Assembly (NCBI GenBank): GCA_002319885.1
Contig: DCFT01000197.1
Span: 1-64,000 of the forward strand
Direction of reading: 5' to 3'
DNA: 64,000 nt
Source: Bacteroidales bacterium UBA1797
GTDB taxonomy: Bacteria > Bacteroidota > Bacteroidia > Bacteroidales > VadinHA17
Both the position numbers and the translations under genes were made by a program. This document shows positions 35,493-43,484 of this stretch, in pieces. How positions within the stretch are numbered: the stretch's first letter is position 1; every line of letters starts with the position of its first letter. The notes under the pieces are model-generated. The model was not told the origin of the DNA. It worked only from the letters and a program-made list of their open reading frames with translations, and ran no database searches.

Positions 35493-36782
35493 ATGAACAG
35501 ATCAATCTCTTTTATATTTCTTCTTTTATTATCAACAGCTCAGGTTATTGCAAGCGATCCGGATTCTATTAATTATACAAATCATGTTTTTGATCAGAGG
35601 ATCAAAACTGTTCAACTTTACAAAGATGGATGGAATCTCTCCTACCCAATTATGAAACTGAACAGCAATGAGAAGTTAGTGCTGAATTTTGACTTGCTTG
35701 GTGATCAGGCTGAAACTTTTTACTACACTTTTATCCATTGTGATAAAGACTGGAAAAAATCCGATATTTTCCCAAATGATTATATGAAGGGATACACTGA
35801 AAATCCTATAGAAGACTATATGAATTCATTTAACACTACAGTAAGTTACATTCACTATAGCCTTAGTTTCCCTAATGACAGAGTAAGCTTAAGTAAATCA
35901 GGAAATTATATACTTGAAATTTATCCTGCTGACAAGCCTGAAGAACCGGCAATAACTCAAAGATTTATTGTTACAGAAGATCTTGCTCAAATTTCGGTAA
36001 ATGTTCACAGACCTCAGATGACGAAAGAAAGCAATACTCAGCAGCAAGTTGATTTTATTGTAAATTATACCGGCCTTACCGTTAATGACCTGTACAGAGA
36101 TTTATTTGCTTTTATTCTTCAGAATGGCAGATGGGATAATGCGAAAAAGAACCTGAAACCCGAATCGTATGGCAATAACCAACTAAATTATAATTCTTTA
36201 TCCAACAAGAATATTTTCCAGGGAGGAAATGAGTTCAGGTACTTCGACATAAAAAGCATACGTTATAAGACTGAATATGTCAGGAGTATAGATTTTGTCA
36301 ATCCAAACTATAATGTATATCTCCTCCCTTCCGATAACAGGGAATTTAAACCATACTTCTATTGGAAGGATTTCAACGGGAAGTATTATATTGCTTTCCA
36401 GGAGGGGAAAAAACCCGAAATAGAAGCAGATTATGTTTATGTCTATTTTACACTTCCTTCTGATCAGATGATAGAGGGAGGCAATATGTATATATCCGGG
36501 AGTCTGAATAACTGGACTTTTGATAAGAATAATTTGATGACCTATAATTCTGAAAAAAGACAATACGAGGGCACCATGCTTCTTAAGCAGGGTTGGTATA
36601 ATTATGAATATGTTTTTCTGAAAGACGGCAGGATTAATGGAACTGCAACATTATTTGAAGGCAGCCACTACGAAACAGAGAATGATTATGTTGTATTAGT
36701 ATACTACAGGAATCCGCAAGATCGCTTCGACAGGGTAATTGGCACTTCAATTGCTAATACTCTGAATAAGCTTTCCAATTAG
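35493..36782 (+). CDS. DUF5103 secreted protein with C-terminal E-set/CBM-like fold
   Basis: A 429-residue protein with a signal peptide (about residues 1-20, ending VIAS). The DUF5103 body is recognisable from NHVFDQRIKTVQLYKDGW, TFIHCDKDWKKSDIFPNDY, YMKGYTENPIEDYMNSFNT and FRYFDIKSIRYKTEYV. Near the C-terminus, MYISGSLNNWTF with GWYNYEYVFLKDG resembles the glycogen-binding E-set domain of CBM48. Such proteins are near-universal in Bacteroidota, usually as single genes. Their function is unknown; location should be periplasm or surface. It converges on the Mog-family gene with a 73-bp gap that holds no clear terminator. Confidence 0.82.
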   Translation: MNRSISFIFLLLLSTAQVIASDPDSINYTNHVFDQRIKTVQLYKDGWNLSYPIMKLNSNEKLVLNFDLLGDQAETFYYTFIHCDKDWKKSDIFPNDYMKGYTENPIEDYMNSFNTTVSYIHYSLSFPNDRVSLSKSGNYILEIYPADKPEEPAITQRFIVTEDLAQISVNVHRPQMTKESNTQQQVDFIVNYTGLTVNDLYRDLFAFILQNGRWDNAKKNLKPESYGNNQLNYNSLSNKNIFQGGNEFRYFDIKSIRYKTEYVRSIDFVNPNYNVYLLPSDNREFKPYFYWKDFNGKYYIAFQEGKKPEIEADYVYVYFTLPSDQMIEGGNMYISGSLNNWTFDKNNLMTYNSEKRQYEGTMLLKQGWYNYEYVFLKDGRINGTATLFEGSHYETENDYVVLVYYRNPQDRFDRVIGTSIANTLNKLSN

Positions 36783-36855
36783 CCGGAGTCTTATGCTTTT
36801 CGTTTCGATCATAAAGTTTTGCGTTACTACTTTGCACCATCAAACCTTTGCTCAG

Positions 36856-37362
36856 TTAAGTATGTTTTTCAACTCCGTATTGCATATAAAAAGTATGTTT
36901 TAAGGTTTTTACTATCTCATTCATATACTCCTCAACAGCTCTTACAGAACCTGGTAAAGTATAAATCAAAGAATTACCGATTATACCTGCAACCGACCTG
37001 CTCAGGAGTGCATTAGGGTTTATTGTACCATACTTGATCCGAATGAATTCCATTATCCCCGGGATCTCTTTTGTTATAAGAGGGAGAACTGTCTCCACAG
37101 TAATATCCCTGGGTCCGATTCCGGTTCCTCCGGTTGTAATAATTATATTTTGAGTATCGCATTCACTCAATAAAAGATCCTTTAATATAGCCTGGTTATC
37201 AGGAATAAGACGTAAAGTAGCATTGAAAGTCCATCCTGCCAAAGTAAAAAACTCTTCAATCTTTTGTCTGACCTTAGGACCACTCAAATCTTCATATTCG
37301 CCTTTGTAAGCCCTGTCACTGAGAGTAATTATCAGTACTTCAAAATTTTCAGGAAAGTTCAT
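36856..37362 (-). CDS. MogA/MoaB-family molybdopterin adenylyltransferase
   Basis: A 168-residue protein that should activate molybdopterin by adenylation before metal insertion by MoeA. Family motifs are ITLSDRAYKGEYEDLSGP, NIIITTGGTGIGPRDITVE (the TTGGTG pterin-binding loop) and ALLSRSVAGIIGNSLIYTLP with the PGS loop at its end. Its ATG overlaps the moaC stop in an ATGA, so translation is coupled. It is the last gene of the moeA-moaA-moaC-mog operon. MogA and MoaB are not separable by eye. Confidence 0.88.
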   Translation of the reverse strand: MNFPENFEVLIITLSDRAYKGEYEDLSGPKVRQKIEEFFTLAGWTFNATLRLIPDNQAILKDLLLSECDTQNIIITTGGTGIGPRDITVETVLPLITKEIPGIMEFIRIKYGTINPNALLSRSVAGIIGNSLIYTLPGSVRAVEEYMNEIVKTLKHTFYMQYGVEKHT

Positions 37363-37805
37363 TTTTTAGTTTTTTCGGTGAGACTCACTTTGTCAATAAC
37401 CATCTTCTTATCAACTGCTTTGCACATATCATAAATTGTAAGAAGAGCGATGCTAACAGCTGTTAGTGCTTCCATTTCCACTCCGGTTTTTCCAAAACAT
37501 CTTACCTCACTGACCACCTTAACACCTGTTTTATCAGGAATGGTATTTACTTTTACATTGTCTAGCACTATATTGTGACACAAAGGAATAAGGTCGGACG
37601 TTTTTTTAGCTGCAGAGATCCCGGCAACCTGGGCAACACTCAGAACATCACCTTTCTTAAGGAGATTCTCTTCGATAAGCTTTATCGTTTCCGGGGCAAG
37701 GGAGATATGTCCGCTTGCCTTTGCTATTCTCAGCTGATTGTCCTTATCTCCAACGTCGACCATAATCGCTTTTCCTTTATTGTCAGTGTGTGTAAGTTTT
37801 TCCAT
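37359..37805 (-). CDS. moaC: Cyclic pyranopterin monophosphate synthase MoaC
   Basis: A 148-residue enzyme that turns the MoaA product into cyclic pyranopterin monophosphate. It begins LTHTDNKGKAIMVDVGDK and contains the active-site segments SDLIPLCHNIVLDNV, VEMEALTAVSIALLTIYDMC and KAVDKKMVIDKVSLTEKTKK, with the conserved lysine pair in the last. Length is slightly shorter than E. coli MoaC (161). It starts 6 bp after moaA and overlaps the next gene by 4 bp. Confidence 0.95.
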   Translation of the reverse strand: MEKLTHTDNKGKAIMVDVGDKDNQLRIAKASGHISLAPETIKLIEENLLKKGDVLSVAQVAGISAAKKTSDLIPLCHNIVLDNVKVNTIPDKTGVKVVSEVRCFGKTGVEMEALTAVSIALLTIYDMCKAVDKKMVIDKVSLTEKTKK

Positions 37806-37811
37806 GATTAG

Positions 37812-38612
37812 TCAACCTCCTATATTATAAAATGCACCTGTTTCGTTTTTTGATCCGCATCTGGGCTTCAATTCTGCAGCCCGTTTAATTGCTTCTTCAA
37901 AGCCAAAATCCCTGATATCAAATTCAATATTACTGAAAAGACATGGTTTGAGCTTCCCGTTTGAAGTAAGCCTTAACCTGTTACATAATGAGCAATTACC
38001 TCCGGTACCTCCATCAACAACCGAAAAATGTCCCATCACCAGATCCATCTGATGAATATATCTTATTTCCAGATCATTTTCTTTACAAAACCTGGTGACC
38101 GCCTTAGCTTCTTCTTCATCTTTGGATTCCTTGATGACACAATTGATTTTAATAGGGTAAAGGCCGGCGCTTTTTGCGGCATTAATACCTTCGAATACAT
38201 CATTAATATTACCCAATCGTGTAACAGCTTTGAATTTTTCAGGATCCACTGTATCGAGACTTATATTGACTCTGTGAAGACCTGAGTTTCTTAACTCCTT
38301 AGCATATTGTTTCAACAATGTACCATTTGTAGTCATTGAGAGATCATCTATACCCTTGATATCTGAAATCATTCTGACGAGCGTTGTAACACCTTTTCTT
38401 ACAAGGGGCTCACCTCCTGTCAGTCTTACTTTAGTCACTCCGTTTGCCACAGCCACTTTGGTGAATCCGGCAATTTCATCAAAGCTGAGAATATCTTCAT
38501 GACGAAAGAGTTTAATCCCTTCTTCAGGCATACAATAAGTGCAACGCAAATTACATCTGTCGGTGACAGATATTCTCAAATAATTCAGTTTTCGGTTAAA
38601 TCTGTCGAACAT
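37812..38612 (-). CDS. moaA: GTP 3',8-cyclase MoaA, short form
   Basis: A 266-residue radical-SAM enzyme for the first step of molybdopterin synthesis. The N-terminal cluster motif is C20-x3-C24-x2-C27 (DRCNLRCTYCMPEEG), followed by RLTGGEPLVRKG. The second cluster is C207-x2-C210-x13-C224 within GGNCSLCNRLRLTSNG, and the C-terminus ends in the required Gly-Gly (YNIGG). About 50 residues normally lying before the second cluster are missing, so the protein is shorter than usual (about 320-330). Because every catalytic motif is intact I read it as a functional compact variant. It overlaps the end of moeA by 17 bp. Confidence 0.88.
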   Translation of the reverse strand: MFDRFNRKLNYLRISVTDRCNLRCTYCMPEEGIKLFRHEDILSFDEIAGFTKVAVANGVTKVRLTGGEPLVRKGVTTLVRMISDIKGIDDLSMTTNGTLLKQYAKELRNSGLHRVNISLDTVDPEKFKAVTRLGNINDVFEGINAAKSAGLYPIKINCVIKESKDEEEAKAVTRFCKENDLEIRYIHQMDLVMGHFSVVDGGTGGNCSLCNRLRLTSNGKLKPCLFSNIEFDIRDFGFEEAIKRAAELKPRCGSKNETGAFYNIGG

Positions 38613-39771
38613 TTACAATTTCTCCTTTTGTCAAAGATCTTATTCCCGGTTGAAGAGCAATTATACCATCGGAATAAGATAGTGCAGCAATATGAGCTGA
38701 ACCGTGATAATCAGCCGGCACAACTTCCATATCTTTGTTAATATAAACTGGTATTAACCCCAGTCTGTCTGATGATTTTCTTTCATAATCCATAGCAAGT
38801 GGAAGCTTCTGTTCGATTGGTATCCAATTATATCCCATCATTTTGTTTATGAGAGGTCTTATCAACATTTCGAACTGAATGAATGAAGAAACAGGATTCC
38901 CCGGCAAGCCAAAGATAACAGCTTTGGGGTGAATACCGAAAGTTGTAGGTTTTCCAGGCTGCACCCTCACCCTGTCGAAAAGGATTTTTACCCCGGCGTG
39001 TTCAAGGACGGAGGGAACAAAATCGAAGTCACCCATTGAGACACCACCTGTTATAATAACAATGTCGCTTTGATGAACGGCGTTTGCAATTTTTTCATAA
39101 GTAATTGTTTCATTATCGGGGGCGATACCGTAATAAACACCAATTCCTCCGGCTCTTAAAACCTGGGCATTCAGCTGATAAGCATTACTGTTACGTATCT
39201 GTGAAACAGCTGGTTTCACTTCAGGTTCGATAAGTTCACTACCCGTGCTGATTATGCCGACAACGGGCCTTTTTTTAACAAGAACCTCCGTATGACCCAC
39301 CGAAGCCATAATTGCTATATCCTGCGGTTTAATGAATTTACCTTTCTCAAGGACTATGTCACCAGTTCTGACATCTTCAGCTCTAAAAGACATATTCATC
39401 TTTGGGTTATCTCCCGTAAATCTGATTTTGCCGTTTTGAAGATCTTGCGATTCCTCGACCATAAAAACAACATCACATCCTTCGGGGACTATCGCCCCCG
39501 TCATTATTTTTGAACACTGGTTCTTTTCTACTCTCTTTTTCGGTACCTCACCTGCTGCAATTATCTCAAGTACTTCCAGATCATTTTTCAGATCTGTCCT
39601 GTGACAGGCAAAACCATCAACTGCCGATCTGTTAAAGGGAGGCATGTCAATGTCGCTCAGAATGTCTTCATCAAGAATTCGTCCGCTGGAATCTGAAAAC
39701 GGAATTGTCTCCGTTTCAGTTTCAAATACAGACTTCATCACGATTTTATAAGCTTCTTCAAAAGTTATCAT
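38596..39771 (-). CDS. moeA: Molybdopterin molybdenumtransferase MoeA
   Basis: A 391-residue enzyme that inserts molybdate or tungstate into adenylated molybdopterin. The order of domains is as in E. coli MoeA: the N-terminal segment with LDEDILSDIDMPPFNRSAVD, the KIMTGAIVPEGCDVVFMVEE motif, the central MogA-like domain with VGIISTGSELIEP, ITGGVSMGDFDFVPSVLEH and VIFGLPGNPVSSFIQFEMLI, and a C-terminal beta domain. Length fits. It is the first gene of the cofactor operon and lies 90 bp downstream of wtpC on the same strand, so transport and cofactor genes may be one transcript. Confidence 0.95.
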   Translation of the reverse strand: MITFEEAYKIVMKSVFETETETIPFSDSSGRILDEDILSDIDMPPFNRSAVDGFACHRTDLKNDLEVLEIIAAGEVPKKRVEKNQCSKIMTGAIVPEGCDVVFMVEESQDLQNGKIRFTGDNPKMNMSFRAEDVRTGDIVLEKGKFIKPQDIAIMASVGHTEVLVKKRPVVGIISTGSELIEPEVKPAVSQIRNSNAYQLNAQVLRAGGIGVYYGIAPDNETITYEKIANAVHQSDIVIITGGVSMGDFDFVPSVLEHAGVKILFDRVRVQPGKPTTFGIHPKAVIFGLPGNPVSSFIQFEMLIRPLINKMMGYNWIPIEQKLPLAMDYERKSSDRLGLIPVYINKDMEVVPADYHGSAHIAALSYSDGIIALQPGIRSLTKGEIVNVRQI

Positions 39772-39861
39772 AAATATTTTAAATTCTTAGATACCAGTAT
39801 TCAATTTTATTTTTCTCTCGTCTATCGCCTGTAATACATTAAACATTTACTTCTGTCATTA

Positions 39862-40917
39862 CTATGTTCCGTTTATAACAACAATATCTTTCTGATTAAA
39901 GTTAACCCATACTCTATTTCCCTCAGCAAGACAAAGTTTTTGTCTATCCGAAGCAGATATATTTACAAAGAACAAATCACCTGCATCGATTGTTACCTCC
40001 AACCCAAATTCGGATGGAATGATTTCGGATACTTTCCCTTTTATTGTATTAAGATCCTTTCCCTCATGTTCCTGGTTTGAAATTGTGATTGCATCACTCT
40101 TGACCAGCAGAAGACTGTTATTTTCAGCTGAAACACCGTTGAGTTTAAACCTTATATTGTGTTCAGTTACGCCAAAAGATAAACCATTCTCATGTACTAT
40201 ATTAACTTTGAAAAAATTCCGTATTCCCGCATACCTTGCGACAAAACGGTTTGCCGGATTATTAAATACCTCATCTACAGAGCCATCCTGTATTATTCTG
40301 CCATTATGAATAACTCCTACCCTCTTTGCCAGGCTGATTGCATCTCCATAATCGTGCGTAACATGAATAATAGTCTGACCAGATTTGTTAAGGTTTCTTA
40401 ATAATCTTTTCAGATCATCTTTGAGCGAGGTATCAAGTGAAGAGAGAGATTCGTCGAGCAACAAAAGCCTGGGTGAAGTAATAAGGGTTCTTGCCAGAGC
40501 AACTCTTTGCAGCTCACCACCGGAAAGCTTTTCGGGGTTTCGTTCCAGAATGTGATTAATATTCATGGCGTTTGCAGCTTTTTCCACCTTTTCTGCAATA
40601 CTCTTTTTAGGTTCGTTCCTTAACTTTAAGGGGTAAGCAATATTTCCAAAAACAGTCATATGAGGAAAGACAGCATAATCCTGGAAAACTATTCCGACTC
40701 TTCTATCCTGAATACGCCGTTTGGTAATATCTTCATTATCGAGTATAATCTTCCCTGTGTCAGGATGTCCCAGCCCTGCAATAAGCTCAAGAAGCTGCGT
40801 TTTTCCTGATCCCGATCTGCCCAGCAGGACATAGTACTGTCCATCGGATACTTCGAGGTTAATATCCTTTAAGGCAAAATCGCCAAGTTTTCTGGAAATA
40901 TTAATCAGTCTGAGCAT
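39862..40917 (-). CDS. wtpC: Tungstate/molybdate ABC transporter ATP-binding protein
   Basis: A 351-residue ATPase. Walker A is LLGRSGSGKTQLLELIAG, the Q-loop segment is GIVFQDYAVFPHMTVFGN, the signature is LSGGELQRVALARTLI and Walker B is LLLLDESLSSLDT. After the 230-residue ATPase core comes a beta-rich regulatory domain of about 110 residues resembling the TOBE/MOP fold that senses oxyanion in ModC/WtpC. It overlaps the permease gene by 17 bp. Association with a WtpA-like binding protein and an AOR-family enzyme suggests tungstate, but molybdate cannot be excluded. Confidence 0.87.
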   Translation of the reverse strand: MLRLINISRKLGDFALKDINLEVSDGQYYVLLGRSGSGKTQLLELIAGLGHPDTGKIILDNEDITKRRIQDRRVGIVFQDYAVFPHMTVFGNIAYPLKLRNEPKKSIAEKVEKAANAMNINHILERNPEKLSGGELQRVALARTLITSPRLLLLDESLSSLDTSLKDDLKRLLRNLNKSGQTIIHVTHDYGDAISLAKRVGVIHNGRIIQDGSVDEVFNNPANRFVARYAGIRNFFKVNIVHENGLSFGVTEHNIRFKLNGVSAENNSLLLVKSDAITISNQEHEGKDLNTIKGKVSEIIPSEFGLEVTIDAGDLFFVNISASDRQKLCLAEGNRVWVNFNQKDIVVINGT

Positions 40918-41710
40918 CGGTATTTATATATTTTTCCTTTCTTTTTAAAGAGAGAAGCCTTAAACCTATTAAAAACAGGAGGGCTACAAGGATAAAAAAG
41001 ACAGAAGCCGGACGGGCATAATTAAGTCCATATGAACTGAACCGCTCATATATCAGAACAGGTGCAATCATAGGATGGTAAGCAATGATTACAACGGCTC
41101 CGAATTCACTCATTCCCCTGGCGAACATCATAACAAATCCTGTTATAATACTTCGCCATGCAAGAGGAAGTGAAATTGTGAAAAAAACTTTAGTATGACT
41201 GGCTCCCAGGTTAAGGGCTGCTTTCTCGAGTCTCTCCGGAACTGCAGCAAACCCATCGCGTGAGGCATTAATAAGGAAAGGTAAGCTCACAAATGCCATG
41301 GCAAGAGCTATTCCTGCGGGATGATTTACCAGGTTTATTCCCAGAAAAGAAGCAATTTTACCAAGAAACCCATCTCTTGAGATGAATCCTAGCAAAGCTA
41401 TACCAGCAGCCGTATGAGGGAGCACAATAGGAAGATCAATAATGCCCTGAACGAAGTTTTTAACCGGAAACTTTTTACGTGCAAGAAGCCATGCAAACGG
41501 GACAGCGCCAATTGAGAATAATAAAGTGGCAGCAAAAGAAACCCAGAGTGTAAGCCATACACTCTGGTGAACCTCTTTGTCTTTTATTGTTTCAAGAAAC
41601 TCGGCCTTTCCAGTATGAATAAACATACCTGCCAGGGGAGCAAGAATGAATAACAGCACTAAAGATGACAGGAGTATCACTATCCATGTAAATATGCTGT
41701 TCTTCCTCAT
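40901..41710 (-). CDS. wtpB: Tungstate/molybdate ABC transporter permease
   Basis: A 269-residue inner-membrane permease with about six helices. The cytoplasmic coupling (EAA) loop is LEKAALNLGASHTKVFFTIS, and GFVMMFARGMSEFGAVVIIA is characteristic of ModB/WtpB permeases. The first helix (IFTWIVILLSSLVLLFILAP) is uncleaved. It forms a homodimeric channel for the oxyanion. It starts 7 bp after wtpA and overlaps wtpC. Confidence 0.9.
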   Translation of the reverse strand: MRKNSIFTWIVILLSSLVLLFILAPLAGMFIHTGKAEFLETIKDKEVHQSVWLTLWVSFAATLLFSIGAVPFAWLLARKKFPVKNFVQGIIDLPIVLPHTAAGIALLGFISRDGFLGKIASFLGINLVNHPAGIALAMAFVSLPFLINASRDGFAAVPERLEKAALNLGASHTKVFFTISLPLAWRSIITGFVMMFARGMSEFGAVVIIAYHPMIAPVLIYERFSSYGLNYARPASVFFILVALLFLIGLRLLSLKRKEKYINTDAQTD

Positions 41711-41717
41711 CTTAAAA

Positions 41718-42680
41718 TTACTTCTTTTTTGTCACATTTGAATATTTTAACAACTGTGCCGGCAGTTTTTCAATGGGTTCTGCGATAAAAGGTATTATGG
41801 GTTCCTGTCCATTTTCTCTGAAGATATTCATTCCTTCCGAACCCAACATAAATTCCAGGAAATTAATAGCTTCTGCTTTCTGAGGTGCATTATTAAGGAT
41901 GGTAATGCTGTAGTTTATATAATCTCCCTTTACTTTCATTTTTAACCCCGGCTTACTGCCTGCAACCTCTGTACTCACTGATGAATAAATATCATTTTTT
42001 GAAGGATCTGAGAGATTAATTTCTTTTGGGAGTTCAATGTATTTTAATCTGTGTTGTATAGCCACTGACTTATACTGAAACATATAGTCAATAGCATCAG
42101 ATTCCATCAGCGAAACAAGGTCCACTTCCTTCGGCCGGATGTATTCTCTGTTCTTAGATTCTAACTTTTCAGCCAATCCGGGTTTGTTATAATACTTCTC
42201 TGCCAGCAAAAATGTGAATACGGTTCTGTAACCACACGGATCGGAATCCGGATCAGATCTTGAATAGATCACATCATTTTTCTGAAGGATATCCATCCAG
42301 TTATGCGAGTTTATTTCTTTTGAATATTTTGATTTTTCCTGGTAGGCAATTACGATCTCATTGGTGGCAAACCGTATGCTCCAGCTTGCATAATCGGGTA
42401 TAAGAAGCTCGTTGATAACGAAATAATCAGAGGAGGCAATTATATCACAGGGTTGCTTAAGTTCTGTAATCTTTCTTGCACAAACAAGGCTACCTGCTGA
42501 TTCAAGGAATATTCTGGTATCAGGATTTTGCTTCTCATATTCCTGAGCTATAGTTTTTAATGGCACTGCCAGCGATCCGGCATGAAAAATAATCAGTTCT
42601 TTTTTACCAGCCGGGGATTGACTCGAAGAGTCAGATGGGTGAATTAATATTGCCAGTAACATAATACTTAAGATTCTCAT
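41718..42680 (-). CDS. wtpA: WtpA-type tungstate/molybdate-binding protein
   Basis: A 320-residue periplasmic binding protein with a signal peptide (about residues 1-20). The mature protein starts KKELIIFHAGSLAVPLKTIA, then FLESAGSLVCARKITELKQP and CDIIASSDYFVINELLIPDY, which is the archaeal WtpA/ModA pattern rather than the E. coli ModA pattern. The SDPDSDPCGYRTVFTFLLAE segment is the conserved oxyanion-site helix of WtpA (usually DPDxDPCGYR). WtpA proteins bind tungstate very tightly and also molybdate. It is the first transporter gene; a repeat-flanked DUF1697 gene separates it from the AOR gene. Confidence 0.88.
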   Translation of the reverse strand: MRILSIMLLAILIHPSDSSSQSPAGKKELIIFHAGSLAVPLKTIAQEYEKQNPDTRIFLESAGSLVCARKITELKQPCDIIASSDYFVINELLIPDYASWSIRFATNEIVIAYQEKSKYSKEINSHNWMDILQKNDVIYSRSDPDSDPCGYRTVFTFLLAEKYYNKPGLAEKLESKNREYIRPKEVDLVSLMESDAIDYMFQYKSVAIQHRLKYIELPKEINLSDPSKNDIYSSVSTEVAGSKPGLKMKVKGDYINYSITILNNAPQKAEAINFLEFMLGSEGMNIFRENGQEPIIPFIAEPIEKLPAQLLKYSNVTKKK

Positions 42681-42765
42681 AAATTAATAATTAGTAAAGA
42701 CTGCCGCGAAAAGACACAAAATTAATAAATGCTTTGCAGAGACCCCAATAATGCAGTATAATAAT

Positions 42766-42849
42766 TGTAGAGACGCCCGATCCGGGCGTCTCAAATTAAA
42801 ATAAAAATATCATTTGATCTGTGAGACGCCCGGATCGGGCGTCTCTACA
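42766..42849. repeat. Paired GAGACGCCCG palindromes forming one large inverted repeat
   Basis: GAGACGCCCG-ATC-CGGGCGTCTC (42770-42792) and GAGACGCCCG-GAT-CGGGCGTCTC (42823-42845) are each palindromes. Together they form a 29-nt perfect inverted repeat (arms 42766-42794 and about 42821-42849). The arms are far more GC-rich than the surroundings. It lies between wtpA and the DUF1697 gene. Confidence 0.85.
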
Positions 42850-42864
42850 ACAATAATGGCAATA

Positions 42865-43413
42865 TTATTTTTTCTTTGCAATATCCAATATGGTGATTAT
42901 TGTTTTCCAGTTTCTGGCGGTACCGGATACCCCCATTTTATTTTCGAAATAATTAGTATAAAGTTTTGTCCTTCCAAAACCATTCGGGCAATAAATAAAT
43001 ATATCCCTGCCAGCTATTATAAATTTATCGGGCGGGTAGTCAACATTTGCAACTTTTTGAATCTGAGTTGCGGAAGGTTCATCATGAAGAAAGATAACTG
43101 CCATTTTTGAAGGATCAAAATCCTTTTCTCCAAGGAATGGATTAGTGAAAAATAAATTGTTCATTTCCTCTCTTGTTCTGACCATAACCGGAACGATATA
43201 ATTAAACCTCTCAAGAATTGCCTGCTCAAGGTTTACAGAAAGAGCCGAAGGTGGGATGCTCCCAATTTCGCTGAAAATAACATTTCCACTCTGAATATAT
43301 GTTTCAGCATCCGCTATTCCAAGTTTAAAATACAATGCAGAAAGGTCGGTCATCTTTATCTTATTATGGCCGGTCATGTTAACGCCTCGAAGGAAAGAGA
43401 TGTAAGTTTTCAT
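42865..43413 (-). CDS. DUF1697 protein
   Basis: A 182-residue cytosolic protein of the DUF1697 family. Recognisable segments are TYISFLRGVNMTGHNKIKMT, the ETYIQSGNVIFSE motif and the C-terminal GRTKLYTNYFENKMGVSGTA, followed by RNWKTIITI. The function of the family is unknown. It has no evident link to tungsten metabolism, yet sits between wtpA and the AOR gene, with GAGACGC-type palindromes on both sides, suggesting it was inserted there. Length is normal. Confidence 0.9.
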   Translation of the reverse strand: MKTYISFLRGVNMTGHNKIKMTDLSALYFKLGIADAETYIQSGNVIFSEIGSIPPSALSVNLEQAILERFNYIVPVMVRTREEMNNLFFTNPFLGEKDFDPSKMAVIFLHDEPSATQIQKVANVDYPPDKFIIAGRDIFIYCPNGFGRTKLYTNYFENKMGVSGTARNWKTIITILDIAKKK

Positions 43414-43446
43414 GTTAAAAATTCTGTAATTGTCTTCCGGAGTAAA

Positions 43447-43475
43447 TTAGAGACGCAAATGTTGAGCGTCTCTAA
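43447..43475. repeat. TTAGAGACGC hairpin
   Basis: TTAGAGACGC (43447-43456) and GCGTCTCTAA (43466-43475) form a perfect 10-bp stem with a 9-nt loop. It shares the GAGACGC core with the element at 42766. It lies 10 bp downstream of the AOR stop in the other direction of reading and could end that transcript. Confidence 0.8.
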
Positions 43476-43484
43476 ATTGTATTT

